A stretch of DNA of 64,000 nucleotides, from contig NZ_AP022579.1 of NCBI RefSeq assembly GCF_010731295.1, positions 1,674,001 through 1,738,000 of the forward strand, read 5' to 3'. A program made the translations under genes and the position numbers. The notes beneath the pieces are model-generated. The model made no database searches. It was not told the DNA's origin and worked only from the letters and a program-made list of their open reading frames with translations. This DNA is from Mycolicibacterium boenickei (lineage in GTDB: Bacteria; Actinomycetota; Actinomycetes; Mycobacteriales; Mycobacteriaceae). Below are positions 37,714-45,812 of this stretch, in pieces. Every line of letters starts with the position of its first letter. Positions within the stretch are counted from its first letter, which is position 1.

Positions 37714-37804
37714 CCCCGGCCGGTGATGGCCGCCGAGTGGCCACTTGTGTCACGCGATTGCCCGAAAAGTGTGCAACAAGTGGCCATTCGACGCGCTACC
37801 AGCG

Positions 37805-38227
37805 TCAGCCCACGCTGATGGTGACGTCGATGTTGCCGCGGGTCGCCTTCGAGTACGGGCAGACCTGGTGCGCGTCGTCGGCGATGGCTTGTGCGGTCTC
37901 CCGGTCGACACCCGGGATGGTGACGTTGAGCCGCGCCCGCAGGGAGAACGCTCCGTCGGTGTTGAGCAGGTCTACCTCGGCGTCGACTGCGGTCTCGGCG
38001 GGCAGCTTCACGTTGTGCTTGCCCGCGGTGAGGCCCATGGCGCTCAGAAAGCACGCCGACCAGCCTGCCGCGAACAGCTGCTCGGGGTTGGTGCCGGTGC
38101 CGGTGCCGCCGGGCGGGGTGAGCTGGATGTCGAGGTTGCCGTCGGAGCTGTAGGACTCGCCCTGGCGCCCGCCGGTGGTGTGGGTCTGGGCGGTGTAGAG
38201 GACGTTGTCGGTCTGGCTGGTGGTCAC
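37805..38227 (-). CDS. ohr: Organic hydroperoxide resistance protein (Ohr)
   Basis: A 140-aa Ohr/OsmC peroxidase. The peroxidatic Cys is in FAAGWSACFLSAM and the resolving Cys in VCPYSKATRGNID; GTGTNPEQL is the usual active-site loop. GTG start with AAGGAG 6 nt upstream. Uses lipoyl/dithiol reductants to detoxify organic hydroperoxides. Divergent from ohrR, with an operator palindrome between them. Confidence 0.93.
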   Translation of the reverse strand: MTTSQTDNVLYTAQTHTTGGRQGESYSSDGNLDIQLTPPGGTGTGTNPEQLFAAGWSACFLSAMGLTAGKHNVKLPAETAVDAEVDLLNTDGAFSLRARLNVTIPGVDRETAQAIADDAHQVCPYSKATRGNIDVTISVG

Positions 38228-38304
38228 GTCGATCTCCTTAGGTGGATGTCTGGATCCAAGTGGATGCGTTAGAGATGAACGCCGGATGTTCCGAATTCCA
38301 TCCC

Positions 38305-38331
38305 ATCCGATTGAATCGGATCCGATATAAT
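38305..38331 (+). promoter_or_regulatory. OhrR operator and leaderless ohrR promoter
   Basis: ATCCGATTGAATCGGAT (38305-38321) is a perfect 8-bp-arm inverted repeat, next to a consensus TATAAT (38326-38331) that ends 6 nt before the ohrR ATG. The palindrome covers the promoter between ohr and ohrR, as expected for OhrR autorepression and ohr control. Confidence 0.75.
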
Positions 38332-38337
38332 TTCGGC

Positions 38338-38781
38338 ATGGCACCTCGTCCCCCGCAGCTCTCGGACTTCCTGTGCTTTGCCGTCTACTCGGCCAATCTG
38401 GCGTACGGCAAGGCCTACAAGCCGATCCTGGACGCCAAGGGCATCACGTACACGCAGTACATCGCCATCGTGGCGCTCTCGGAGCAGGACCACCAGACCG
38501 TCGGCAGCCTGGGGGAGAAGCTGTTCCTGGAGTCCAACACGCTGACGCCCATCCTCAAGAAGCTCGAGGCTCTCGGCTACGTCACCCGGCAACGCGACCC
38601 CGGCGATGAGCGCCAGGTCATCGTGAGCCTCACCGACGCCGGCCGCGAACTCCGCGAGGAGGCCTTCGAGATGGACCTCGTGGCGGCGACCGGGCTCTCG
38701 TTGGATGAACTCAAGACCATGCAGCGCGGGGTCTCCACGCTCCGGGACAACCTGCGGAACTACCTGCGGGACAACGCCTGA
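38338..38781 (+). CDS. ohrR: OhrR, MarR-family peroxide sensor
   Basis: A 147-aa MarR protein. The redox Cys is at the N-terminal FLCFAVYSANLAYGKAYKPIL, as in OhrR; the winged helix is TVGSLGEKLFLESNTLTPILKKLEALGYVTRQRDPGDERQV. Oxidation of the Cys releases DNA and induces ohr. Leaderless mRNA predicted. The last 22 bp overlap the 3' end of the MFS-Usp gene. Confidence 0.93.
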   Translation: MAPRPPQLSDFLCFAVYSANLAYGKAYKPILDAKGITYTQYIAIVALSEQDHQTVGSLGEKLFLESNTLTPILKKLEALGYVTRQRDPGDERQVIVSLTDAGRELREEAFEMDLVAATGLSLDELKTMQRGVSTLRDNLRNYLRDNA

Positions 38782-40742
38782 TCGCTGTGCTGCTCCGGGA
38801 CGACCAGGACCGGTGTGCAGGCATGCGCGACGACGGCGCCGGCCACACTTCCTTCCAGGTGTCCCAGCAGTCCACTGCGCCGGTGCGGGCCGACCACGAT
38901 GAGGCTCGCGTTGTGGTCGCGGGCGGTCTCGACGATGCCTTTCCAGATCGGTGCCGCCTCGACGGCCACGCTGCGGGCCCGGAAGCCGGCGCGGGTGGCC
39001 AGCGACGCGCCGTGCGCCGCCGTCTGCGCAGCCGCGCGGCGAACCTCGGTGGCCTGGTCGGCGTCGAAATGGGTCGCCTCGACGGGGGTGAATCCGACGT
39101 CGACGGGTTGCCACACGCACACCACCAGGGCGTCGCGCTCGGTCGACAGCTCGGTTGCCGCCTGCTCGATGGCCGAGGCGGCGCGCGTCGACCCGTCGTA
39201 GGCGAACAGCACCGGCCCGGGGGACGCAGCAGCGGCGGCTTCGGGCCGCGCGACGGGACGGGCCAGGTCGGGCGTCACGGCCGGCGCAGTCAGGCCGGGC
39301 CGCAACCGGGCCAACAGCGGCGGCGAGTACCAGGCCGGCGACTCACCATCGAGGAACTGGTCGAGATCGGGCGTCTGGGGCCGAGCGCCACTGAGCGCAT
39401 AGACGGCCACCCCGAAGACGGCGCCGCCGACCGCCAGTCCGAATCCGATCCACAGGGCGTCGCCCGCGCCTGCGGTCAGACCGCCGGCCGCTCTGGCAGC
39501 GAAATGCGCGAAGATCGGCGCGACCATGAAGGCGGCCACGGCTCGCAACAACTCGATGATCGCGAACACGCGTTGAAGGCTGTTGGACTGCAGCGAGAAA
39601 CCGGCGACGAACAATGCGGGGGCCACCGTGGCGCCCAATGCCAGCCCGGTCAGCGCCGAGGCCAGTAGTGCCAACGGTTGATTGGCGGGGATGGCGAACC
39701 GGAACACCACGATGCCTGCCGCCAGCAGCGCCATGCCGACCAGGGGCAGGTAGTGCATGGCCCGCCGGGAGATGACGAACCCGAACACGAAGGCCATCAC
39801 CACAGCTCCGCCGAGTTCGGGCAGGTACAGCAGGCCCACCTGCACCGGGCTGTAGGTCTGCATGAACACTTGGGCCGTCAGGGCCGTCGCTGCCACCGAG
39901 GCGGCCGCGGCGAACAATGCCAGGCCGACACCGGCGACGGGGATCGAACTGGTCAGCATGGTGCGGACGGTCAGCAATGGCCGGCGGGACCGGAACTGGT
40001 AGACGATGAGCACCACGATCAGGGCCAGCCCGCCCAACATCGGCACGATCGCCACCGGGTCGGTGAATTCGTGGCTGGTGAGTTGTGCGGCACCGATGAA
40101 CGCGGCGGCGCAGCCGACGGACGCCAAGCCGATGGCCCGCAGGTCCCGGGGAGCATCGAGGTCGGCGGGCGGTGCGTCCTCGAACGTCAAAGCGGCCATC
40201 ACGAGGGCTCCGACGGCGATCGCCGCGATGATCCAGAACAGTGGCCGCCACGCCAGGGCTTCGGCCTGCGCGCCGCCGATGAACGGGCCGAGGGCGACGG
40301 CGCCGAACACGCACATGTTCATGATCACGGCCGTATGCCGCAGCTTGTCCCTCGGGAAGCCGATGGTCAGCGGCGGCGCCGCGGCGATCAACAGCATGCT
40401 GGTGGCCAGGCCTTGCAGGATGTGGCCGCCGATGAACATCGCCCCGTTGACCGCCGCCGCGGCGAGCACCGACCCCACCACCAGGACGACCGCATAGGCC
40501 AGCAGCATCCTGCGTTGAGGCAGATGCTGGGCGAACTGCACGGCCAGGACTGTGCCTACCGCATAGGCGGCGTTGCCCAGACCGAAGCCGAGGCTCATGG
40601 TCTGCGCCGACAGGTTCAGCTGCTCGGAGATGATCGGCACCAGCGGATCGACCGCGGCGGAGAGTGCCAGGTAAGGAATCAGCGCCAGGGTGACCATGGT
40701 GGCCACCGCGGGATACCGGCCGGCGAGCGGACCCTGGCGCAT
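38760..40742 (-). CDS. MFS transporter fused to a C-terminal universal stress protein domain
   Basis: A 660-aa fusion. Residues 1-470 are a 14-TM MFS (DHA2-like) transporter; about 510-655 form a UspA domain starting GPVLFAYDGSTRAASAIEQAA and ending LIVVGPHRRSGLLGHLEGSVAGAVVAHACTPVLVV. The canonical G-x2-G-x9-G-S/T ATP loop is altered (GPHR instead of GxxG), so nucleotide binding is uncertain. A Pro/Ala linker joins the parts without frameshift. The Usp module probably gates or reports on transport; substrate unknown. Tail-to-tail with ohrR. Confidence 0.85.
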   Translation of the reverse strand: MRQGPLAGRYPAVATMVTLALIPYLALSAAVDPLVPIISEQLNLSAQTMSLGFGLGNAAYAVGTVLAVQFAQHLPQRRMLLAYAVVLVVGSVLAAAAVNGAMFIGGHILQGLATSMLLIAAAPPLTIGFPRDKLRHTAVIMNMCVFGAVALGPFIGGAQAEALAWRPLFWIIAAIAVGALVMAALTFEDAPPADLDAPRDLRAIGLASVGCAAAFIGAAQLTSHEFTDPVAIVPMLGGLALIVVLIVYQFRSRRPLLTVRTMLTSSIPVAGVGLALFAAAASVAATALTAQVFMQTYSPVQVGLLYLPELGGAVVMAFVFGFVISRRAMHYLPLVGMALLAAGIVVFRFAIPANQPLALLASALTGLALGATVAPALFVAGFSLQSNSLQRVFAIIELLRAVAAFMVAPIFAHFAARAAGGLTAGAGDALWIGFGLAVGGAVFGVAVYALSGARPQTPDLDQFLDGESPAWYSPPLLARLRPGLTAPAVTPDLARPVARPEAAAAASPGPVLFAYDGSTRAASAIEQAATELSTERDALVVCVWQPVDVGFTPVEATHFDADQATEVRRAAAQTAAHGASLATRAGFRARSVAVEAAPIWKGIVETARDHNASLIVVGPHRRSGLLGHLEGSVAGAVVAHACTPVLVVPEQHSDQALSRR

Positions 40743-40951
40743 CAGCGCCGCCCGGTGAGGGCTGTGGGCAGGGCCTGGCGCTGCGGCGCCGCGTTCGGAC
40801 AGTCAACTAGCGAGTTCGATTGGCGCACGTGTCCGTTTAACTGACCGCAGCGCAGCTGTTATTCCGTTGTCGGCGAGTTAATTCCGGATTGTGAACCGAC
40901 TCACGAAAATTTGCATAGAGCAACGATGTGTTGTACAGCCACCCGCGACAG
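40743..40951. other. Intergenic region, no gene seen
   Basis: A 209-bp AT-richer stretch between the MFS-Usp start and the 3' end of the alcohol dehydrogenase gene. It must carry the MFS-Usp promoter. No ORF, RNA or clear hairpin was recognised. Confidence 0.4.
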
Positions 40952-41977
40952 CTACGGCTTGAGCTGAACCTTCAGGTCTTCACCCGAGCGGGAGAACGCC
41001 TTGGCGTAACCCTCGGCGGCGTCGTTCAGCGACATCGTCGTGGTGAAGATCCCGTCGACATCGAGTCGGCCGGCCTGCAGCAGCGGGATCAGCTCGGGCC
41101 AGGTCTGCTGGACCGGCGCGGTGGTGAAACGGATGGTCAGGCTGCGCAGCAGGCAGCCCAGTGCCGGCATCGGGTAGGGCTGCAGATCGTGCACGCCGAC
41201 GATGGACACCGTGCCGCCGGCGCGGGCGGCGTCGATGGCGTCGTTGATCGAGGCGTCCATGCCCACCGCGTCGATGACCGAGTCCACGCCGAGGCCGCCG
41301 GTGGCCTCCCGGATCGCCTGGGCTGATGGCGGGGCGAACGTGATCGCGCCCGAGGCCGCCGCGCGCTCGCGCCGGGCCTCCACCGGGTCCACCGCGAAAA
41401 CCTTTGCCGCACCGAGGGTGATGGCACTACGCAGGGCGCACATGCCGACCGCGCCCAGGCCGATCACCGCGACCGAGCCGCCGACCGGGATGTCGGCGCG
41501 TTTGGCCGCGGCCCAGCCGGTGGCCAGGTTGTCGGTCAGCAGCAGGGCCTGCTCGGTGCTGATGCCGTCGGGCATCTTCAGCAGCTGGAAGTTCGCGCCC
41601 GGCACCGCCAGCAGTTCGGCCTGCGCCCCGCCGAGGAACCCGGTGCCGAAGATCTGCGGGCCCTGTACGCAGCGGATCGGGTCGTGGGTGGCGCAGCCGT
41701 TGCAGTGTCCGCAGCCGGCCACCGACGACACCAGCACCCGGTCGCCGACGGCGAATCCGGTTACCTCCGGACCGATTTCGACGATCGTGCCGACGGCCTC
41801 GTGCCCGACGGACACCGGGTCGGCGATCGGGTAGTGGCCCTCCAGAAAGTGCAGATCCGATCCGCAGATCGACGCGGCCTCGACCCGGACGATTGCCCCG
41901 TCGGGCCCGGGCAACACCGGGTCGGGCCGGGTTTCGACGTGGATCTTTCCGGCGCTATCGACGACGACTGCGCGCAT
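40952..41977 (-). CDS. Zinc-dependent alcohol dehydrogenase (MDR family)
   Basis: A 341-aa medium-chain dehydrogenase. Catalytic zinc: SICGSDLHFLEGH and GHEAVGTIVEIG; structural zinc Cys cluster is reduced (GCGHCNGCATHDPIRC). NAD site VAVIGLGAVGMCALRSA. ATG 41977 is preferred since GGAGG is 8 nt away; it lies 2 nt past the BVMO stop, so the two are co-translated. It likely oxidises an alcohol to the ketone used by the upstream Baeyer-Villiger enzyme. Confidence 0.88.
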   Translation of the reverse strand: MRAVVVDSAGKIHVETRPDPVLPGPDGAIVRVEAASICGSDLHFLEGHYPIADPVSVGHEAVGTIVEIGPEVTGFAVGDRVLVSSVAGCGHCNGCATHDPIRCVQGPQIFGTGFLGGAQAELLAVPGANFQLLKMPDGISTEQALLLTDNLATGWAAAKRADIPVGGSVAVIGLGAVGMCALRSAITLGAAKVFAVDPVEARRERAAASGAITFAPPSAQAIREATGGLGVDSVIDAVGMDASINDAIDAARAGGTVSIVGVHDLQPYPMPALGCLLRSLTIRFTTAPVQQTWPELIPLLQAGRLDVDGIFTTTMSLNDAAEGYAKAFSRSGEDLKVQLKP

Positions 41978-41979
41978 GC

Positions 41980-43896
41980 TCATGCCTCCTGCACTGTGAA
42001 GTCTGACCAGACGGGTTCGTTGATGGCGGAACGGTATTCGCTCAACCGCCACGGACTGACGGTGTGGATCTCACCGTCGGCATTCTTGAAGTACGAGTGC
42101 TTGATCGAGGGCTGGGCCCACACGGTTTGGCGGATTGCCTCCTGCGAGCGGCGGTGCCACTCCTTCGTCGGCTCCGGTCGCGGCTCCATGGTCCGCAGGC
42201 CCTCGGTGATGAGATGCTCCAGGCACTTGTTGATGTAGCGCATCTGCAGTTCGGAGTTGAGGATCAGGCTGCCGCCGTGGGCCAGGTGCGTGCCGGGGCC
42301 GTAGGTCATGAAGAAGTTGGGGAAGCCCGGCACCGTGATGCCGCGATACGCGTACGGGCGCTGGCCCCAGACGTCGTGCAGGTCAATACCGTCGCGCCCG
42401 GTGATGGTCATCGGGAACAGCACATCGGTGGCCCGAAAACCGGTGGCGTACACGATGATATCCACGTCGTACGTTTTGCCGTCGGCCGTGACGATGCCGG
42501 TCGGGGTGATGCGTTCGATCGGCGTGCGGATCAGATCCACATTGTCGCGTTTGAGGGTGCCCAGCCAGCTGCCGTTGTCCTGCAGCGTGCGCTTGCCGGT
42601 GGCCGGATAGTCGGGCAGTGCCTTGGCCAGCAGCTCGGCATCGTCACCTACCTGGGTGGTGATCCAGTCGGTGAACATGATGCGGGCGATCGCGTTGATC
42701 TCGCTGACCGCGTTGCCCTGGTCGTCATAGTCCGGGTCCACCCGAGCTGCGTCCAGTCCCTTGTCTGCTCCGGGCCACAACAGCAGGAAGCGGTACCACC
42801 GGCCGTAATACGGCAGATGCTGCATCGCCCAGCGCACCCCGTCGGCGACGGGCTCGTGGTACATCGGGTTGGGGAACATCCACTGCGCGGTGCGCTGGAA
42901 GACGGTGAGGTGCTCGACCTTGTCAGCGATGGCCGGGGCGATCTGAAAGCCGCTGGCGCCGGCCCCGACGAGTGCGACCCGCTTGCCGGTGACGTCGACG
43001 CTGTGGTCCCACGCCGCCGAGTGAAATGCCGGTCCCGCAAAGGTTTCCGCGCCGGGGAAGTCGGGGATCTGAGGGCGGTTGAGCTGGCCGACCGCGGTGA
43101 TGACGGCGTTGGCCTTGAGGGTCTCGGTCCCGTTCGCCGAGCGCACCGTGACGTTCCACATCGCGCCGTCCCACGCCGCCGAGACCACTTCCGTGTTCCA
43201 CCGGATGTGCGGTTCGAGTTGGTGGCGGTCCACCACGTCTTGGAAGTACCGGCGCAGCTCGGGCTGCTCGGCGAAGAAGTGGTCCCAGTGGTTGCTGGGT
43301 TCGAAGCTGTAACAGTAGAAGTGGTTGGCCACGTCGACGCGGGCGCCGGGATAGCTGTTCTCCCACCAGGTTCCGCCCGGGCCGGCGTTCTTCTCCACGA
43401 TCGTGAAGTCGATGTCGGCCTGCTTGAGGCGTACCCCGGCCAGCACGCCGGATTCCCCGCAGCCGATCACGACGACGCGGAAGCCGCCGGTGTCTTCCAG
43501 TGTGGTCGGCCGGCGCGGATCGATGCCCTCGAGGTCGAGTTCTTCGAGGACCAGCGGCAGGTTGTCGTCGTCGACCGGCTCGCAGGCGGCCCAGTCCAGC
43601 ATCTCCCGGACCAACTCGGCGGGCAGCGGATCGGGGACCGGGCAGCCGCGGTCGCGGTAGTCCGCGATCACCGGCAGCGCGACCTCACGGGCCCGCGCCT
43701 TGTCCTCGTCGCTCATGAAGCCCTGGACCTCGTTGAGGAACAGGCCGGCCTGTTTGAACTCGCGGATGAAGCGCGGGTCGCCGGTGATGTGCACGAGCGA
43801 GAGCAGCAGCGTCGGGATGCTGACCTGCTCTAACGCCGCCGCGATGTCGGCATCGGGCGTGGTGAACGGCTGGCCGACGTGGAAACTCCGGGTCAC
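41980..43896 (-). CDS. Type I Baeyer-Villiger flavin monooxygenase
   Basis: A 638-aa BVMO. First Rossmann motif VVVIGCGESGVLAG, BVMO fingerprint FAGPAFHSAAWD (FxGxxxHxxxWD), second Rossmann motif VALVGAGASGFQIA, and IIVYATGFRATDVLFP. A helical N-terminal extension of about 140 residues precedes the FAD domain. It inserts O next to a ketone using NADPH and O2; steroid or cyclic ketone substrates are common in mycobacteria. GTG start; operon with the alcohol dehydrogenase. Confidence 0.92.
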   Translation of the reverse strand: MTRSFHVGQPFTTPDADIAAALEQVSIPTLLLSLVHITGDPRFIREFKQAGLFLNEVQGFMSDEDKARAREVALPVIADYRDRGCPVPDPLPAELVREMLDWAACEPVDDDNLPLVLEELDLEGIDPRRPTTLEDTGGFRVVVIGCGESGVLAGVRLKQADIDFTIVEKNAGPGGTWWENSYPGARVDVANHFYCYSFEPSNHWDHFFAEQPELRRYFQDVVDRHQLEPHIRWNTEVVSAAWDGAMWNVTVRSANGTETLKANAVITAVGQLNRPQIPDFPGAETFAGPAFHSAAWDHSVDVTGKRVALVGAGASGFQIAPAIADKVEHLTVFQRTAQWMFPNPMYHEPVADGVRWAMQHLPYYGRWYRFLLLWPGADKGLDAARVDPDYDDQGNAVSEINAIARIMFTDWITTQVGDDAELLAKALPDYPATGKRTLQDNGSWLGTLKRDNVDLIRTPIERITPTGIVTADGKTYDVDIIVYATGFRATDVLFPMTITGRDGIDLHDVWGQRPYAYRGITVPGFPNFFMTYGPGTHLAHGGSLILNSELQMRYINKCLEHLITEGLRTMEPRPEPTKEWHRRSQEAIRQTVWAQPSIKHSYFKNADGEIHTVSPWRLSEYRSAINEPVWSDFTVQEA

Positions 43897-43904
43897 GCGG
43901 CGTT

Positions 43905-43923
43905 ACGCTACGCGCCGTAGCGT
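43905..43923. promoter_or_regulatory. Operator palindrome over the BVMO promoter
   Basis: ACGCTACG-CGC-CGTAGCGT, 8-bp perfect arms. On the minus strand the arm nearer the gene contains TAGCGT (43910-43905), a -10 box 8 nt before the GTG, so the predicted mRNA is almost leaderless and a bound repressor would occlude the promoter. No regulator gene is adjacent. Confidence 0.6.
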
Positions 43924-44281
43924 TATGTGACAAGGGGTGATTTTCATCGGGTGAAGAGCTCGCGCTTGCTGGTGCGTGTTCCGCTGCACCGCTTGCGATT
44001 CCGGGACCATCGATGGCGCTACCGTGTGGCTGTGAACTCGCCGCGAATGCGGCGGTTGCGCCTGATGGCTCGCGTCGTCAAAAACAAGTTGGTTCAGATT
44101 GGCGTCGCTCGCTACCGTTGTCGGCGTGAACATCCGGTTTGAGGAGGTCGTCGGCGCGCGCGCCGACAACAGATGACCGCGCCCCGTCGCCGACCCGTTT
44201 TGGGCCGGCGGCGCAGTCGTACCCTCACTCCCAGGGAACCGCACAGGCGTGCGCTCCCCTTTTTTCAGGATGGATTCACCA
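43924..44281. other. Leader/intergenic region before the FBP-type gene
   Basis: 358 bp with no convincing protein gene; the longest ORFs are Arg-rich and lack ribosome sites. It contains an 18-bp perfect palindrome GTCGGCGCGCGCGCCGAC (44150-44167), a possible 16-codon leader ORF starting GTG near 44127 that spans it, and a CCCCTTTTTT run just before the coding region. Confidence 0.4.
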
Positions 44282-44800
44282 ATGGACGCCTATACCCCTG
44301 CCCAGATTCTCAAAGCCTTCCGCGGCGCTACTCGTAGCGAGGTCAAAAGGGTCACCTTCGCCGCGAACTTTGATGCCGTCGACTTCACAACATTGGAGTA
44401 TTACGGCTGGGCCGACCCCAAGATCCCACGCCGGGCCTACCTCCTGGTCGAGCGGCCAGACGGACCGCTCACGCTGTTACTCAACCGAGCCGCGGTCAAG
44501 CCACGGGGTCGAGCCATGTGCACGTGGTGCAATGACGTCAACCTCACCGATGAAGCGGTGCTCTATACCGTTCGCCGAGGTGGGGCAGCAGGCCGCAAGG
44601 GCGACACCATTGGCACGATGATTTGCGCGAATTTCGGCTGTTCCCGCAACGTACGGCAACTGCCGCCGGCCTATCACAAGGACACCGACCTCCAGCGGCT
44701 ACGCGAACAGCAGGTTGAACAGTTGCTACGCAAGGTGCACGGATTTGTCGACAAGGTGCTCGAAACGGAGGACAGAGCCTGGTGTGCGTCTGATCAGTGA
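44282..44800 (+). CDS. FBP/FusB-type EF-G-binding protein with treble-clef zinc finger
   Basis: A 172-aa protein. ATG 44282 with AGGATGGA upstream; another ATG at 44270 is possible. The C-terminal treble-clef zinc finger is visible as MCTWCNDVNL and ICANFGCSRN (C-x2-C...C-x4-C), with the N-terminal helix AYTPAQILKAFRGATRSEVKRV. FusB-family proteins bind elongation factor G and rescue it from fusidic acid; actinobacterial homologues share the zinc domain and probably act on EF-G too. Resistance itself is not demonstrated by sequence. Confidence 0.75.
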   Translation: MDAYTPAQILKAFRGATRSEVKRVTFAANFDAVDFTTLEYYGWADPKIPRRAYLLVERPDGPLTLLLNRAAVKPRGRAMCTWCNDVNLTDEAVLYTVRRGGAAGRKGDTIGTMICANFGCSRNVRQLPPAYHKDTDLQRLREQQVEQLLRKVHGFVDKVLETEDRAWCASDQ

Positions 44801-45684
44801 CGGGCTTCGTCGCCGGCGACCCATTCCTCGTAGAACGGCGGCATCTCGGAAGCTCGCCCGGTGAAGTCGGGGGCACGCTTGTCGAGGAAGGCCCGCACAC
44901 CGTCGTGGCCGTCGCCGATGCTCGTGTAGAACATCGCCAGTGAGTCCACCCGGTGCGCGTCGACCGGATGCGGCTCGGCCGCGTTCCGGTAGAGCATTTG
45001 ACGCATGAGCGCGACCGAGACCGGTGAACGGTCGCGGGTCCACGCATCGGCCAGCGCCCGTGCCTCGGCGATCAGGGCGTCCGGTTCGTGGACGGCCTGT
45101 GCCAGCCCGATCTCGCGCGCATCGTCGGCGGTGAGGATGTCGGAGCGGTACACCAGGTCCAAAGCCGTTGGCATACCGACGATCCGGGGAAGGAACCAGG
45201 TCGAGCAGGCTTCCGGGGTGATCCCGAGCTTCCCGAAGACCAGCCCGAAGCGGGCCTTCGTCGACATGAGCCGGGCATCCATGGCCAGAGTCATCGTCGC
45301 GCCGATCCCGACCGCTGCGCCGTTGATGGCGGCGATGACGGGCTTGCGGCAGGCGTAAATCGCCAGCGTGACTCGGCCGCCGGTGTCCCTGACCCGTTGC
45401 AACTCGGGGTTGTCCAGGTCGGCCATGTCGGCCAGGCTCGGCGACTTCGACTCGTCGAGGCCGAACACATTGCCCTCGCTGGACAGGTCCATGCCGGCGC
45501 AGAACGCCCGGCCCTCGCCGGTCACGATGACCGCACGCACCGCGTCGTCGTCGTTGACCGCCACGAAGGTGCGCTCCAACTCGTCGGCCATCTCGACGGT
45601 GAAGGCATTGAGGTTGTCCGGGCGATCGAGGACGACGGTGAGGATCCCATCATTGAGCTCGTGCCGGATCGTCGTGAAGTCCAC
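44794..45684 (-). CDS. Enoyl-CoA hydratase/isomerase family protein
   Basis: A 296-aa crotonase. GTG 45684 with GGAGGAG upstream. Oxyanion-hole segments GEGRAFCAGMDLSSEG and NGAAVGIGATMTLAMDARL; the Glu position lies in FGKLGITPEACSTWFLPRIVG, giving one clear catalytic acid (GITPEAC). Hydrates or isomerises a fatty or steroid-derived enoyl-CoA. Tail-to-tail with the FBP gene (7-bp overlap). Confidence 0.87.
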   Translation of the reverse strand: MDFTTIRHELNDGILTVVLDRPDNLNAFTVEMADELERTFVAVNDDDAVRAVIVTGEGRAFCAGMDLSSEGNVFGLDESKSPSLADMADLDNPELQRVRDTGGRVTLAIYACRKPVIAAINGAAVGIGATMTLAMDARLMSTKARFGLVFGKLGITPEACSTWFLPRIVGMPTALDLVYRSDILTADDAREIGLAQAVHEPDALIAEARALADAWTRDRSPVSVALMRQMLYRNAAEPHPVDAHRVDSLAMFYTSIGDGHDGVRAFLDKRAPDFTGRASEMPPFYEEWVAGDEARH

Positions 45685-45812
45685 GGGTGCTCCTCCTCTG
45701 TTCGGGTGGTAATCAGCTTGCCCAAGCCCGATTCCCCGGCGACAGCAACCCCCCCACGTTCCGCGTCGGCGGTAGCCCACCGCGCAACGCCGGCGCGGAC
45801 TAGGTTCGTGGG

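Noticed and set aside
43903..44244. Possible genes of 71-113 aa between the BVMO and FBP genes
   Set aside because: Both strands give Arg-rich frames without ribosome sites or domains; treated as non-coding leader.
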